DNA of 22,206 bases. Origin: a virus. Location of the stretch: IMG/VR virus record IMGVR_UViG_3300025674_000447, positions 1 to 22,206 of that record. One strand, given 5' to 3'. The position numbers were made by a program, and so were the translations under genes. The notes beneath the pieces are model-generated. The model was not told the DNA's origin. It made no database searches and saw nothing but the letters and a program-made list of their open reading frames with translations. Shown here one piece after another: positions 21,769-22,206 of the stretch; within the stretch, counting starts at the first letter, position 1; each line of letters begins with the position of its first letter.

Positions 21769-22206
21769 ATGACTCGTGTGAACCCTGAACAACTGATCGA
21801 AGACCTGACCACTCTCTACGGAACGGAACTGACTACTGCTGACATCAAGGGGTATTGTGCTGCTAATGATATTTCTTATCCGACTGTGACTCGTAAACTC
21901 GAACAGTTCAAGACTTCTCGTGGTCGTTGGAATCTTGAAGTGACTACCGAAGATATCAAACAAATCGAAAAATCCTTTGCTTCTCCCTCTGTGCAACCTG
22001 CATTTGAACAAAACCTGATTCCTCAGAAAGATGCCAACTTTGTTTCTTTTGGTAACTTCTCTGATGTGAAAAAGATTATCAAGTCTGGGATGTTCTACCC
22101 TACTTTCATCACGGGTCTTTCGGGAAATGGTAAAACGTTCTCGGTGGAGCAAGCATGTGCTCAACTTGGACGAGAACTCATCCGTGTAAACATTACTATT
22201 GAAACT
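21769..22206 (+). CDS. cobS: CobS-like AAA+ ATPase (3' truncated by the window)
   Basis: The frame is open from ATG at 21769 to the window end, 146 residues. The first 85 residues form a small N-terminal domain with a helical start (NPEQLIEDLTTLYGTELT) that looks like a winged-helix or CobS N-terminal region. The AAA+ core then begins, with Walker A GLSGNGKTFSVEQA (about 116-129) preceded by FYPTFIT, followed by LGRELIRVNITIET, the usual CobS order. Cyanophages widely carry a gene called cobS, for the AAA+ subunit of cobaltochelatase. It follows the VWA gene by 72 nt under its own promoter. Whether it makes cobalamin or is a MoxR-type chaperone is unresolved. Confidence 0.88.
   Translation, partial: MTRVNPEQLIEDLTTLYGTELTTADIKGYCAANDISYPTVTRKLEQFKTSRGRWNLEVTTEDIKQIEKSFASPSVQPAFEQNLIPQKDANFVSFGNFSDVKKIIKSGMFYPTFITGLSGNGKTFSVEQACAQLGRELIRVNITIET

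Noticed and set aside
1-22206. tRNA genes, CRISPR arrays, insertion sequences, integrase or attachment sites
   Set aside because: No cloverleaf, spaced repeats, transposase or recombinase motifs were seen in reading the window; the gaps are too short for most of these.

Overview
The window looks like part of the genome of a T4-like myovirus infecting cyanobacteria (a cyanophage of the Kyanoviridae type). The evidence is the T4 core gene order, all on the + strand: terminase 17, sheath 18, tube 19, portal 20, a gp67-like core peptide, protease 21, scaffold 22, capsid 23, a gp3-like tail protein, uvsY, uvsW, 55, 47, 46. Between these lie genes typical of cyanophages: a DUF3110 protein, a CobS-like AAA+ ATPase beside a HEXXH/VWA protein, and a 2OG-Fe(II) oxygenase. 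No integrase, tRNA, CRISPR array or insertion sequence was seen.

Layout. Bases 1-10750 are the virion module: the end of a probable structural gene, the large terminase, a small zinc-ribbon protein, sheath, tube and portal, then the head-maturation set (gp67-like, an unrecognised 98-residue protein, gp21, gp22, gp23). A strong intrinsic terminator follows gp23. Most of these genes carry an AATAAATA or CTAAATA box 20-35 nt before the start codon, the expected form of a gp55-dependent late promoter. From 10755 to 18000 the module is recombination and transcription: gp3-like tail protein, UvsY, 2OG oxygenase, UvsW, a small beta-rich protein, the late sigma factor gp55, and the gp47/gp46 nuclease pair with a DUF3110 gene wedged between. 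Genes here overlap or nearly touch (ATGA, TGATG and TAATG junctions), so co-translation is likely. From 17976 to 19300 are two accessory genes, a short nucleotide-sugar epimerase and a sulfotransferase. From 19300 to the end is an early-type block: two overlapping small frames, an intrinsic terminator, the 716-residue HEXXH/VWA protein and the start of the CobS-like ATPase, which runs off the window.

How the genes work together. gp55 directs late transcription from the AATAAATA boxes. gp20, gp67, gp21, gp22 and gp23 build and mature the prohead, gp17 packages DNA, and gp18, gp19 and gp3 make the tail. UvsY, UvsW, gp46 and gp47 carry out the recombination-dependent replication that supplies concatemeric DNA.

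Points most worth a second look: the HEXXH/VWA + CobS pair, which shares a near-identical promoter/leader; a sigma70-type promoter plus a late box before the late sigma factor gene; a two-tier terminator-like hairpin inside the 5' end of the portal gene; and the overlapping small frames at 19319-19523. All function assignments come from reading motifs and synteny; no database search was run.
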